Part shown: in pieces, positions 32,238 through 40,604 of the stretch
Layout of the letters: each line of letters begins with the position of its first letter
Numbering within the stretch: the first letter of the stretch is position 1
Assembly (NCBI RefSeq): GCF_000971155.1
Contig: NZ_BBLX01000001.1
Location: 1-41,317, forward strand
Origin: Demequina maris
GTDB lineage: Bacteria; Actinomycetota; Actinomycetes; Actinomycetales; Demequinaceae
Direction of reading: 5' to 3'
DNA length: 41,317 nucleotides
Notes under the pieces: model-generated
Seen by the model: the letters and a program-made list of their open reading frames with translations, nothing else
What the model was told of the DNA's origin: nothing
The model's database searches: none
Made by a program: the position numbers and the translations under genes

Positions 32238-34031
32238 TCAGCGCGGCGCGGGCGCGTAGAGCGCCTCGATGTCCTCCGCGAAGTCGCGCAGCACCTGCGC
32301 GCGCTTGAGCTTGAGCGACGGGGTCAGGTAGCCGTTGTCGACGGTGAAGTCGTCGGGCAGGATCTCCCACTTGCGGATCGACTCGGCGCGCGAGACCGCA
32401 CCGTTCGCCCTGGTGACGGCCTTCTCGAGGTGCTCGAGCACCACGGGGTCGGCGGCGGCCTCGGCGACGGTCAGCTCCGGGCGGCCGTGCGCCTTGAGCC
32501 AGCCGGGCAGCGCCTCGGCGTCGAGCGTGAGCAGCGCGCCGATGAAGGGCCTGCCGTCGCCGACAACCACGCACTGGCTGACGAGCGCGTAGCCGCGGAG
32601 CCGGTCCTCGAGGACGGCGGGGGCGACGTTCTTGCCGCCCGCGGTGACGATGATCTCCTTCTTGCGCCCGGTGATGAAGAGGTAGCCCTCGTCGTCGACG
32701 CGGCCGATGTCGCCCGTGTGGAACCAGCCGCCCTCCATCGCCTGCGCCGTGGCCTCGGCGTTGCGGTGGTAGCCGGAGAAGAGCATGTCGCCGCGCATGA
32801 GGATCTCGCCGTCGTCGGCGATCTCGACCTCGAAGCCGGGCAGGGCCGGCCCGACGGAGCCGATCTTCGACAGCCGCGTCCGGTTGACGTGCGACGCGGC
32901 GGTGACCTCGGTGAGGCCGTACCCCTCGAGCACCTGGAGCCCGAGGCCGTTGTAGAAGTGCCCGAGGCGCTCGCCGAGCGGAGCGGATCCCGAGATCGCG
33001 TGGCGCGCGCGTCCGCCCAGCACCTCTCGGATCTTGGACAGCACCAGGCGGTCGGCGACCGCGTGGCGCGCCTTGAGGGCGAAGGACGGACCGGCCGGCG
33101 TGGCGAGCGCGCGCGAGTAGTCGATCGACTGCTTGGCCGCCCAGCGGAAGATCCTCACCTTGCCGCCGGCCGCGGCCTTCTGCTCGGCCGAGTTGTAGAC
33201 CTTCTCGAACACGCGCGGCACCGCGAGGATCAGCGTGGGCTGGAAGCTCGCGAAGTAGGGCACGAGCTTGCGCGAGTCGGGGCAGTAGCCGATCACGGTG
33301 CCCGACGCGAGCAGCACCACCTCGACCAGGCGGGCCAGCGAGTGCGCCAGCGTGAGGAACAGGACGGTGCTCGCGCCGTCGAAGAGCAGCACGTCGTCGA
33401 GCTCCTGCTGGATCCCGTACGTGTGGCGCACGAAGTTGAGGTGCGTGAGCACCGCGCCCTTGGGACGGCCCGTGGTGCCGGAGGTGTAGACGATCGTGGC
33501 GGGGGAGTCGAGCGTCGCGAGCGCCGAGCGTTCCTCGACGACGGAGTCCGGGATCCCCGCGCCGGCGGCCCTCAGCTCGTCCATGCAGCCGTCGTCGATG
33601 ACGAGGACCTCGCGCAGCGGGCTCTCGGGGTCCTGCGCCACCTGGCGCGCGAGCTCCGCGTGCGCCTCGGTCTCGACGACCAGCACGGCGATGTCGGCGT
33701 CCGACGTGATCCAGTCGATCTGCGACGCGGACGACGTGTCGTAGATCGGCACGGGCAGCGCGCCCGCGGTCCAGATGGCGACGTCGAGGATGGACCACTC
33801 GATGCGGGTCCGCGCCATGATGCCGACGCTCTGGCCCGGCTCGATGCCGCGCGCGATGAGGCCCTTGGCGGTCGCGGTCACCATCGCCTGCGCCTCCGCG
33901 CCGGTGACGTCGATCCAGCGGTCGTCGGCGTCCGCGTAGCGCATGACGACGCGGTCGGCGCGCTCGCGCCAGCCCGCCGAGATCAGGGCGACGATGTTGG
34001 GCGCGTAGTCGGCGCGGTCGGGCTGGCTCAT
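32238..34031 (-). CDS. fadD: Long-chain fatty acid--CoA ligase (AMP-forming)
   Basis: 597 residues of the ANL superfamily; activates fatty acids to acyl-CoA through an acyl-adenylate. Motifs: P-loop IVYTSGTTGRPKGAV (182-192 core), LEGYGLTEVTAASHVN, the GWFHTGDIGRVDDEGYLFITGRKKEIIV region with the conserved Asp and Arg, and a C-terminal domain ending in PSLKLKRAQVLRDF with the adenylation lysine. Length and the LSKIREVLGGRARHAISGSAPL segment match the actinobacterial long-chain group. The start at 34031 has GGGAG about 8 bases upstream. It is divergent from the ROK glucokinase gene (86 bp between starts). Confidence 0.95.
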   Translation of the reverse strand: MSQPDRADYAPNIVALISAGWRERADRVVMRYADADDRWIDVTGAEAQAMVTATAKGLIARGIEPGQSVGIMARTRIEWSILDVAIWTAGALPVPIYDTSSASQIDWITSDADIAVLVVETEAHAELARQVAQDPESPLREVLVIDDGCMDELRAAGAGIPDSVVEERSALATLDSPATIVYTSGTTGRPKGAVLTHLNFVRHTYGIQQELDDVLLFDGASTVLFLTLAHSLARLVEVVLLASGTVIGYCPDSRKLVPYFASFQPTLILAVPRVFEKVYNSAEQKAAAGGKVRIFRWAAKQSIDYSRALATPAGPSFALKARHAVADRLVLSKIREVLGGRARHAISGSAPLGERLGHFYNGLGLQVLEGYGLTEVTAASHVNRTRLSKIGSVGPALPGFEVEIADDGEILMRGDMLFSGYHRNAEATAQAMEGGWFHTGDIGRVDDEGYLFITGRKKEIIVTAGGKNVAPAVLEDRLRGYALVSQCVVVGDGRPFIGALLTLDAEALPGWLKAHGRPELTVAEAAADPVVLEHLEKAVTRANGAVSRAESIRKWEILPDDFTVDNGYLTPSLKLKRAQVLRDFAEDIEALYAPAPR

Positions 34032-34072
34032 CGTTGGGACTCCCGTGGCAGTAGGGGGGACGTCACAGACGA

Positions 34073-34108
34073 TAGCCTTGACGCAGACCCCAGTGACACC
34101 TCGAAGGG
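34073..34108 (+). promoter_or_regulatory. Promoter and RBS of the ROK glucokinase gene
   Basis: TAGCCT (34073-34078) is the best -10 candidate, giving a leader of about 32 bases. AAGGG (34104-34108) precedes the ATG at 34118 by 9 bases. No clear -35 hexamer is visible. Confidence 0.4.
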
Positions 34109-34117
34109 CAACGAAGC

Positions 34118-35080
34118 ATGCATGCAATCGGCGTAGACATCGGCGGCACCAAGATCGCCGTCGGTGTGGTCGACGAGGACGGCGCCATCATCGCCAAGAC
34201 GAAGCGCAAGACGCAGCCGCAGGATCCCGCGAGCATCGATGCCGCGATCGCCGATGCGGTGGCCGAGCTCGCGGCGGACCACGAGTTCCACTCGGTGGGC
34301 CTCGCGGCCGCGGGCTTCGTCTCGTCGGACCAGGAGCACGTGCTCTTCGCCCCGAACATCGCGTGGCGTGACTACCCGCTCGCGGAGAACGTGCGCCGCC
34401 TGCTCGGCCGCGACGACGTCGCGGTCGTCGTGGAGAACGATGCGAACGCCGCCGGCTGGGCCGAGTTCGCCTTCGGCGCGGCGCGCGACGTCGCGCACAT
34501 GGCGCTGCTCACCATCGGCACGGGCCTCGGCGCCGCGCTGGTCGTGGACGGCAAGCTGGTCCGCGGCGCGTACGGCTTCGCGGCCGAGCTCGGCCACCTC
34601 CGCGTGGTGCCCGGCGGGCACCCCTGCGGCTGCGGTCTGCGCGGCTGCTGGGAGCAGTACGCCTCCGGCTCGGCGCTCACCCGCGAGGCGCGTCGCGCCG
34701 CGCTCGAGCGCCCGGTGCGCGCCGCGCGCCTGCTCGAGCTCGCCGGCGGCAGCGCGATCGACATCCACGGCCCGCAGGTCACCGAGGCCGCCATGGAGGG
34801 CGACGAGCTCGGCATCGAGCTGCTCGCCGAGCTGGGCCGCTGGATCGGCGAGGGCTCCGCGTCGCTCGCCGCCGCGCTCGACCCCGAGCTCTTCGTCATC
34901 GGCGGCGGCGTCGTCGCGGCCGGCGACCTGCTGCTCCACCCGGCCCGCGCCGCGTTCGAGGACAACCTCCCCGCGCGCGGCCACCGCCCCATCGTCCCCA
35001 TCGTGCCGGCGCAGATGGGCAACGACGCGGGCATCGTCGGCGCCGCCGACCTGGCCCGAATCGCCGCCGCGAACCGCTAG
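34118..35080 (+). CDS. ROK-family glucokinase
   Basis: 320 residues; phosphorylates glucose at C6 with ATP or polyphosphate. N-terminal phosphate-binding DIGGTKIAVGVV (Asp7-Lys12), catalytic END in VVENDANAAGW (Asp108), LTIGTGLGAAL, the glucose-binding ELGH (His160) and the ROK zinc motif CGCGLRGCWEQY (Cys170, Cys172, Cys177). The zinc motif and length favour a sugar kinase over a ROK repressor; there is no HTH domain. It is followed after 6 bases by plsC and then PPi-phosphofructokinase, so it probably feeds glycolysis as the first gene of a sugar-activation cluster. ATP versus polyphosphate preference cannot be read here. Confidence 0.9.
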   Translation: MHAIGVDIGGTKIAVGVVDEDGAIIAKTKRKTQPQDPASIDAAIADAVAELAADHEFHSVGLAAAGFVSSDQEHVLFAPNIAWRDYPLAENVRRLLGRDDVAVVVENDANAAGWAEFAFGAARDVAHMALLTIGTGLGAALVVDGKLVRGAYGFAAELGHLRVVPGGHPCGCGLRGCWEQYASGSALTREARRAALERPVRAARLLELAGGSAIDIHGPQVTEAAMEGDELGIELLAELGRWIGEGSASLAAALDPELFVIGGGVVAAGDLLLHPARAAFEDNLPARGHRPIVPIVPAQMGNDAGIVGAADLARIAAANR

Positions 35081-35086
35081 GACACC

Positions 35087-35797
35087 ATGAGCGATACCTA
35101 CTACCGTCTCTTCAAGCACGTGCTCCTCGGGCCCGCGCTCAAGGGCGTGTACAAGCCCTCCGTGGAGGGCGAGGAGCACATCCCCGAGACCGGTGGCGCG
35201 ATCCTCGCGTCCAACCACCTGTCCTTCTCCGACTCGGTGTTCCTGCCCGTCGTGATCTCGCGCAAGGTGGTGTTCCTCGGCAAGGAGGAGTACTTCACCG
35301 GCAAGGGCCCCAAGGGCTACGCGACCAAGGCCTTCATGGAGGGCGTCGGCACCATCCCCGTGCACCGCGGGGGAGGCCGCGCCTCCGAGGCGGCGCTGCG
35401 CACCGGCCTCCAGGTGGTGCAGGGCGGCGAGCTTCTCGGCATCTACCCCGAGGGCACCCGCAGCCCCGACGGCCGCCTGTACCGGGGCAAGACCGGCGTG
35501 GCGCGCCTCGCGATCGAGTCCGGCGCGCCCGTGATCCCGGTCGCGATGATCGACACGAACATCGCCCAGCCCATCGGCCAGAAGGTGCCCAAGCGTCACC
35601 CCATCGGCGTGAGGATCGGCGCGCCGATCGACCTGACCGAGTTCGCCGGCCGCCAGGACGACCGCACCGCGCTGCGCGAGGCGACCGACCGCATCATGGC
35701 CGCGATCGCCGAGCTGTCCGGCCAGGAGTACGTCGATCGCGACGCCGCCCTGGTCAAGCGCGAGCTCGCGAAGCAGGACCCGGAGGCGGGGGCGTAG
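35087..35797 (+). CDS. plsC: 1-acyl-sn-glycerol-3-phosphate acyltransferase
   Basis: 236 residues; acylates lysophosphatidate in phospholipid synthesis. The acyltransferase box NHLSFSDS (His44, Asp49 of HX4D), then VGTIPVHRGGG and the substrate-binding YPEGTRSPDG (EGTRS 122-126) and VIPVAMIDT are all present. There is no convincing transmembrane helix, so membrane contact is probably peripheral. The gene lies 6 bases after the glucokinase stop and probably shares its transcript; the link between them is positional only. Downstream is a 7-bp GC hairpin (35815-35821 with 35826-35832) abutting the next promoter. Confidence 0.93.
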   Translation: MSDTYYRLFKHVLLGPALKGVYKPSVEGEEHIPETGGAILASNHLSFSDSVFLPVVISRKVVFLGKEEYFTGKGPKGYATKAFMEGVGTIPVHRGGGRASEAALRTGLQVVQGGELLGIYPEGTRSPDGRLYRGKTGVARLAIESGAPVIPVAMIDTNIAQPIGQKVPKRHPIGVRIGAPIDLTEFAGRQDDRTALREATDRIMAAIAELSGQEYVDRDAALVKRELAKQDPEAGA

Positions 35798-35814
35798 GCC
35801 TCCCGTCCCGGTGC

Positions 35815-35872
35815 CGCGCGCATCGGCGCGCGCCTAGAATGACCACGAATTCCGCAAGTCTCAAGACGAAAG
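35815..35872 (+). promoter_or_regulatory. Promoter, hairpin and RBS before the PPi-phosphofructokinase gene
   Basis: TAGAAT (35835-35840) is a near-perfect -10 with a leader of ~34 bases; AAAGG (35868-35872) lies 7 bases before the ATG at 35880. A CGCGCGC/GCGCGCG hairpin (35815-35832) ends 2 bases before the -10 and may terminate plsC or occlude the -35 region. Confidence 0.6.
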
Positions 35873-35879
35873 GTCCGTC

Positions 35880-37079
35880 ATGTCGGTTCGCCGCGTTGCA
35901 CTCCTGACCGCCGGTGGGTTCGCCCCCTGCCTCTCCTCCGCGGTGGGAGGCCTGATCGAGCGCTACACCGAGATCGCCCCCGAGGTGGAGATCATCGCCT
36001 ATGAGCACGGCTACTGGGGCCTGCTGCTCGGCAAGAAGATCGTGATCGACGACGAGGTGCGCAAGCACGCCGGCCTGCTGCACGAGTTCGGCGGCTCGCC
36101 CATCGGCAACTCGCGCGTCAAGCTCACCAACGTGGCCGACTGCGTGAAGCGCGGCCTCGTCCAGGAGGGTGAGGACCCGCTCGCGGTCGCCGCGGAGCAG
36201 CTCAAGGCCGACGGCGTCGACGTCCTCCACACCATCGGCGGCGACGACACAAACACGACCGCCGCCGACCTCGCCGCGTACCTCGCGGAGAACGACTACG
36301 GCCTGACCGTCGTGGGCCTGCCCAAGACGATCGACAACGACGTGGTGCCGATCCGCCAGTCGCTCGGCGCCTGGACGGCCGCCGAGGAGGCCGCGAAGTT
36401 CGGCCGCAACATCATCGGCGAGCACCGCTCGGGCCCGCGCATGCTGATCGTGCACGAGGTCATGGGCCGTGCCTGCGGCTGGCTCACCGCCGCCGCCGCG
36501 ATGAAGTACCGCCAGGACCTCGAGACCCGCACGTTCCTGCCGGGCATCGGCCTCACCAAGGAGCGCTGGGACATCCACGCCGTCTACGTGCCGGAGTCGA
36601 AGATCGACCTCGACGCCGAGGCCGCGCGCCTGCGCGCCGTGATGGACGAGGTCGGCAACGTCAACATCTTCCTGTCGGAGGGCGCCGGCGTGCCCGAGAT
36701 CATCGCGGAGATGGAGGCCTCGGGCCAGGAGGTCAAGCGCGACCCGTTCGGCCACGTCCGCCTCGACGAGATCAACCCCGGCCAGTGGTTCGCGAAGCAG
36801 TTCGCGGAGAAGCTGGGCGCGGAGAAGGTCATGGTCCAGAAGTCGGGCTACTTCTCGCGTGCCGCGGCCGCCAACGCCGAGGACCTGCGCCTCATCAAGT
36901 CGATGACCGACTACGCGGTCGAGTGCGCCCTGCGCGGCGAGCCCGGCGTGATCGGCCACGACGAGGAGGATGGCGACCGCCTCAAGGCGATCCCGTTCCC
37001 GCGCATCGCTGGTCACAAGCCCTTCGACACCTCCACCCCGTGGTACGTCGAGACCCTCGAGGCGATCGGACAGGCGTAA
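35880..37079 (+). CDS. 6-phosphofructokinase, pyrophosphate-dependent type
   Basis: 399 residues; phosphorylates fructose 6-phosphate to the 1,6-bisphosphate. Two diagnostic sites point to PPi as donor: IGGDDTNTTA, with Asp123 where ATP enzymes have Gly, and GLPKTIDNDV with Lys149 before the catalytic TIDND. MGRACGWL and the 400-residue length fit the actinobacterial PPi-PFK branch. Because PPi-PFK is reversible, it could also act in gluconeogenesis. Start ATG 35880 follows AAAGG. The stop is 4 bases before the DAHP synthase start, so the two form a tight operon. Confidence 0.93.
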   Translation: MSVRRVALLTAGGFAPCLSSAVGGLIERYTEIAPEVEIIAYEHGYWGLLLGKKIVIDDEVRKHAGLLHEFGGSPIGNSRVKLTNVADCVKRGLVQEGEDPLAVAAEQLKADGVDVLHTIGGDDTNTTAADLAAYLAENDYGLTVVGLPKTIDNDVVPIRQSLGAWTAAEEAAKFGRNIIGEHRSGPRMLIVHEVMGRACGWLTAAAAMKYRQDLETRTFLPGIGLTKERWDIHAVYVPESKIDLDAEAARLRAVMDEVGNVNIFLSEGAGVPEIIAEMEASGQEVKRDPFGHVRLDEINPGQWFAKQFAEKLGAEKVMVQKSGYFSRAAAANAEDLRLIKSMTDYAVECALRGEPGVIGHDEEDGDRLKAIPFPRIAGHKPFDTSTPWYVETLEAIGQA

Positions 37080-37083
37080 CCAC

Positions 37084-38466
37084 ATGACTGAGGCTGCCCT
37101 GGCGGCGGCGGGCGTCGACTCGTACCTCTCCAAGGAGGCGAGGCAGCAGCCGCAGTGGCCCGATGCCGCTGCGCTGCGACGCGCGACCGACCGTCTCACG
37201 CAGGTCCCCCCTCTGGTGTTCGCCGGCGAGGCGGACGGGCTGCGCGCGCAGCTCGCCGCCGCGTCGCGCGGCGAGGCGTTCGTCCTCCAGGGCGGTGACT
37301 GCGCGGAGATCTTCGCGGAGGCCACCGCGGACCGCATCCGCAACAAGATCAAGACCATCCTCCAGATGGCCGTCATCCTCACGTACGGCGCCTCGACGCC
37401 GGTCGTGAAGATCGGCCGCATGGCGGGCCAGTACGCGAAGCCGCGCTCGTCGGACACGGAGACCCGTGACGGCGTGACGCTGCCCGTGTACCGCGGCGAC
37501 ATCGTCAACTCCTCCGGCTTCACGGCCGAGGAGCGGATCCCCGACCCGCAGCGTCTCGTCGACGCGTACCACGTGTCCGCCTCGACCCTGAACCTGATCC
37601 GGGCGTTCACCCAGGGCGGTTTCGCGGACCTGCGCCGCGTCCACCAGTGGAACAAGGGCTTCTCCGCGAACCCGGCGTACGCGAAGTACGAGCAGTTCGC
37701 CTCGGAGATCGACCGTGCGGTGCGCTTCATGGCGGCCGCGGGCGGCGACTTCGAGGCGCTCAAGACGGTCGAGCTGTTCTCGAGCCACGAGGCGCTGCTG
37801 CTCGACTACGAGCGTGCGCTCACGCGCATCGACTCGCGCTCGGGCCTCGCGTACGACTGCTCGGCCCACTTCCTGTGGATCGGCGAGCGCACGCGTCAGC
37901 TCGACGGCGCGCACGTCGAGTTCCTGTCCAAGGTGCACAACCCGCTCGCGGTGAAGCTCGGCCCGACCGCCACGGCGGCGGACGCGGTCGCGCTCGCCGA
38001 GCGCCTCAACCCGGACAACGTCGCCGGGCGCCTCACGTTCGTGGCCCGCATGGGCGCGGACAAGGTGCGCGACGCGCTGCCCGGGATCGTCGAGGGCGTG
38101 CGGGACTCGGGCGTCACGGTCACGTGGCTCACCGACCCCATGCACGGCAACACGTTCACGTCGGACTCGGGCTACAAGACCCGCAAGTTCGACACGATCC
38201 TCGACGAGGTCACCGGCTTCTTCGAGGTGCACGAGGCGCTGGGCACCGTCCCCGGCGGCCTGCACGTGGAGCTCACCGGCGACGACGTCACCGAGGTCCT
38301 CGGCGGCACCGAGAAGATCGACGACGAGGGCCTGGCCCGGCGCTACGAGACCAAGGTCGACCCGCGCCTCAACCACCAGCAGTCGCTGGAGATGGCGTTC
38401 CTCGTGGCCGACCTGCTCGCGCGTCACAACGCGCGCAAGCCCCAGGACGCCGACGAGCTCGCGTAG
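37084..38466 (+). CDS. 3-deoxy-7-phosphoheptulonate (DAHP) synthase, class II
   Basis: 460 residues; condenses PEP and erythrose 4-phosphate, the first step of the shikimate pathway. The class II (plant/mycobacterial) pattern is clear: FVLQGGDCAEIF (metal Cys73), VVKIGRMAGQYAKPRS, LPVYRGDIVN, HQWNKGF, SSHEALLLDYE, DCSAHFLWIGERTRQ, LTDPMHGNTF and GGLHVELTGDDVTEVLGG. It starts 4 bases after the PFK stop with no separate Shine-Dalgarno, suggesting translational coupling between PFK and aromatic synthesis. The frame stays open upstream into PFK but homology begins at the ATG. A strong terminator follows. Confidence 0.96.
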   Translation: MTEAALAAAGVDSYLSKEARQQPQWPDAAALRRATDRLTQVPPLVFAGEADGLRAQLAAASRGEAFVLQGGDCAEIFAEATADRIRNKIKTILQMAVILTYGASTPVVKIGRMAGQYAKPRSSDTETRDGVTLPVYRGDIVNSSGFTAEERIPDPQRLVDAYHVSASTLNLIRAFTQGGFADLRRVHQWNKGFSANPAYAKYEQFASEIDRAVRFMAAAGGDFEALKTVELFSSHEALLLDYERALTRIDSRSGLAYDCSAHFLWIGERTRQLDGAHVEFLSKVHNPLAVKLGPTATAADAVALAERLNPDNVAGRLTFVARMGADKVRDALPGIVEGVRDSGVTVTWLTDPMHGNTFTSDSGYKTRKFDTILDEVTGFFEVHEALGTVPGGLHVELTGDDVTEVLGGTEKIDDEGLARRYETKVDPRLNHQQSLEMAFLVADLLARHNARKPQDADELA

Positions 38467-38471
38467 CCCGC

Positions 38472-38541
38472 GCATCGTCCACGACGCCCCGTCCCGGTCC
38501 GCCGGGGCGGGGCGTTCCGCATCCCGGCGGAGGGACGATGC
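38472..38541. terminator. Bidirectional terminator framed by inverted GCATCGTCC/GGACGATGC
   Basis: ACGCCCCGTCCCGG (38484-38497) pairs with 38502-38515, 14 bp with one G-T wobble. It lies between the convergent DAHP synthase and PASTA kinase genes. It is framed by GCATCGTCC (38472-38480) and GGACGATGC (38533-38541), exact inverses and both in the 10-mer form, the same design as at 22152-22215. Confidence 0.85.
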
Positions 38542-38547
38542 GGGGGA

Positions 38548-40506
38548 TCAGTTGTAGACGAGGACCAGCGAGGTGTCCTGCTCGACCTCGGCGCCCGGCA
38601 CGAGCGACTGGTCGACGATGGAGCCCTTCGAGCTCCACGGCCACTTCGGGTACAGGCTGACCTTGAGGTTGTCGTCCTTGGCGGCCTTCTCGGCGTCCTT
38701 GACGTCCATGCCGACGTAGTCGCCGACGGTCACGAGCGGCGGGCCGTCGGAGACCGTGATGGTGATCGAGTCGAGGCGGTGTCCGGCGGCCCCGGCCTCG
38801 GGGCTCTGCTGGAAGACCTCGCCCTCGGGTGCCTCCGTGGTGCGCGTGTGCTCGACGCCCACGTTGAGCCCGTACTCGTCCTGGAGGAGCGCGACGGCCT
38901 CGTCCTCGCTCATCCCCGTGACGGCGGGGAACTCGATGGGCTCGGGGCCCGCCGAGACGACGAGCGCGACCGGGGTGTCGTGGCGCACGGTCTGGCCGGC
39001 CTTGGGCGACATCGACATGACCTGGCCCTCGGGCACGGTGTCGGAGTACTTCGTGGTGACGTCCCCGAGCGGCAGCTCGAGCTCGGCGAGGCGCTCCTCG
39101 GCGGCGTCCTGCGAGCGCCCGACGAGCTTGGGCACGTCCGTCATGCGGGGGCCCTTGGACACGGTGATGCCGACCGTGCCGCCCTCGAGGATGCGCGCCT
39201 GCGCGTTGGGGTCCGTCGCGATGACGATGCCCTCGGCGACCTCGTCGTCGAACACGCGGGTGACGTCGGGCGTGAGCCCGGCGCCCTCGAGGATGGTCGT
39301 GGCGTTGGCCTCGGTCTCGTCGACGACGGACGGCACGGTCGTGTAGGCGCCCGGGCCGATGGAGTTGTACCACCAGAAGCCGCCGCCGCCGAGGACGAGG
39401 ACAGCGACGAGGATCGCGGCGATCCACCAGCCGGCGCGGCGGTCCGTGCGGGCCGGCTCCTTGGCCTCGGGGTCGTCGTCGGGCAACGCCTCGAGCTCCG
39501 CGCCCACCGCGGGGAACGGGTGCCCCAGGCCGATCGGCAGCGCGACGGTCGAGCCGGCCGCCGGCGCCGCGAGCACCGCGGTCGCGTCGGAGTCGTGCAG
39601 GGTCGCGGTCGAGCCCGACGGCGGGTCCGCGCGCCGGGAGAGCGTGAGGTCGTCGAGCATCGCCAGGGTCCGGCGCACCTGCTGCAGCGCCGCGCCCGCG
39701 TCCTGCGGGCGGGCGTCCGGCTCGCGCGAGGTGAGCGACTCGACCAGCTCGTCGATCTCCGGCGGGAGCCACGCGACCACGCTCGACGGCGCGGGCACGT
39801 CCTCGTGCACGTGCTTGGTCGCGACCTGGATCGCGGTGGTGCCGGTGTGCGGCTGGCGCCCGGTCACCATCTCGTAGAGGAGGACGCCGGAGGCGTAGAC
39901 GTCGGTGCGCGCGTCGGACACGCCGCTCGTGATGAGCTCGGGGCCCAGGTAGGCGACCGTGCCGAGGATGGTGCCGGAGGTGCTGGACGTCACCTCGGTG
40001 ACGGCGCGCGCGAGGCCGAAGTCGGCGACCCGGGGGCGGCCGTCGGCGTCGATGAGCACGTTCTCCGGCTTGACGTCCTGGTGGACCAGGCCCTGGCGGT
40101 GCGCGGAGGCGAGCGCGTCGAGGACCTGCTCGAGGGTCGTGAGCGCCTCGCGCAGCGACATCGGGCCGTCGAGCTCGAGCCGCTCGCGCAGGTTCACACC
40201 GTCGACGAACTCCATCGTGAGGTACGAGACGTCCTGGTCGACGCCCTGGTCGTAGACCCGCACCACGCCGGGGTGGGTGAGCCGCGCGGCGGCCTTGGCC
40301 TCGCGGCGGAACCGCGCGACGAACTCCCGCGAGTTGGGGTCCACCTCGAGGTGCGGGTGCATCACCTTGAGCGCGACATCCCTCTCGAGACGGCGGTCGA
40401 AGGCGAGGTACACCGTCGCCATGCCGCCCGCCGCGATGCGCTCGCGCACCTCGTAGCGGCCGTCGATGACGCGGCCGAGGAGCGGGTCGGTGAGGGTGTC
40501 GGACAC
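38548..40506 (-). CDS. PASTA-domain Ser/Thr protein kinase (PknB-like), non-RD
   Basis: 652 residues. Kinase domain ~18-280: glycine loop AAGGMATVYLA, Lys47 (VALKVM), DFG at 162-164 and GTVAYLGPE (APE-like, 189-190). The catalytic loop reads VHQDVKPEN, so the usual HRD arginine is Gln143 while Asp144 and the Lys/Asn remain. One membrane helix (about 358-380) is followed by four extracellular PASTA repeats (about 388-652) that in this family bind muropeptides or lipid II. The GTG at 40506 is favoured: TAGAAT (40519-40514) is 7 bases upstream and would overlap the ATG at 40515. It is adjacent to a LysM/lytic transglycosylase gene, fitting cell-wall control. Confidence 0.93.
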   Translation of the reverse strand: MSDTLTDPLLGRVIDGRYEVRERIAAGGMATVYLAFDRRLERDVALKVMHPHLEVDPNSREFVARFRREAKAAARLTHPGVVRVYDQGVDQDVSYLTMEFVDGVNLRERLELDGPMSLREALTTLEQVLDALASAHRQGLVHQDVKPENVLIDADGRPRVADFGLARAVTEVTSSTSGTILGTVAYLGPELITSGVSDARTDVYASGVLLYEMVTGRQPHTGTTAIQVATKHVHEDVPAPSSVVAWLPPEIDELVESLTSREPDARPQDAGAALQQVRRTLAMLDDLTLSRRADPPSGSTATLHDSDATAVLAAPAAGSTVALPIGLGHPFPAVGAELEALPDDDPEAKEPARTDRRAGWWIAAILVAVLVLGGGGFWWYNSIGPGAYTTVPSVVDETEANATTILEGAGLTPDVTRVFDDEVAEGIVIATDPNAQARILEGGTVGITVSKGPRMTDVPKLVGRSQDAAEERLAELELPLGDVTTKYSDTVPEGQVMSMSPKAGQTVRHDTPVALVVSAGPEPIEFPAVTGMSEDEAVALLQDEYGLNVGVEHTRTTEAPEGEVFQQSPEAGAAGHRLDSITITVSDGPPLVTVGDYVGMDVKDAEKAAKDDNLKVSLYPKWPWSSKGSIVDQSLVPGAEVEQDTSLVLVYN

Positions 40507-40573
40507 GGTGATCATTCTAGGCGGCGAGTCTGTGAGGTCCCGCAGCGCCCGGGCGGCGCGCCGCACCGGCGGG

Positions 40574-40582
40574 GGACGATGC
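40574..40582. repeat. GGACGATGC repeat between LysM/transglycosylase and kinase genes
   Basis: Exact copy in GGACGATGCG form, 23 bases past the transglycosylase stop on the reverse strand. A GC-rich imperfect stem may form around it; I cannot define a clean hairpin. Confidence 0.7.
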
Positions 40583-40604
40583 GGCACCGCGCCGGGCGGC
40601 CGGG

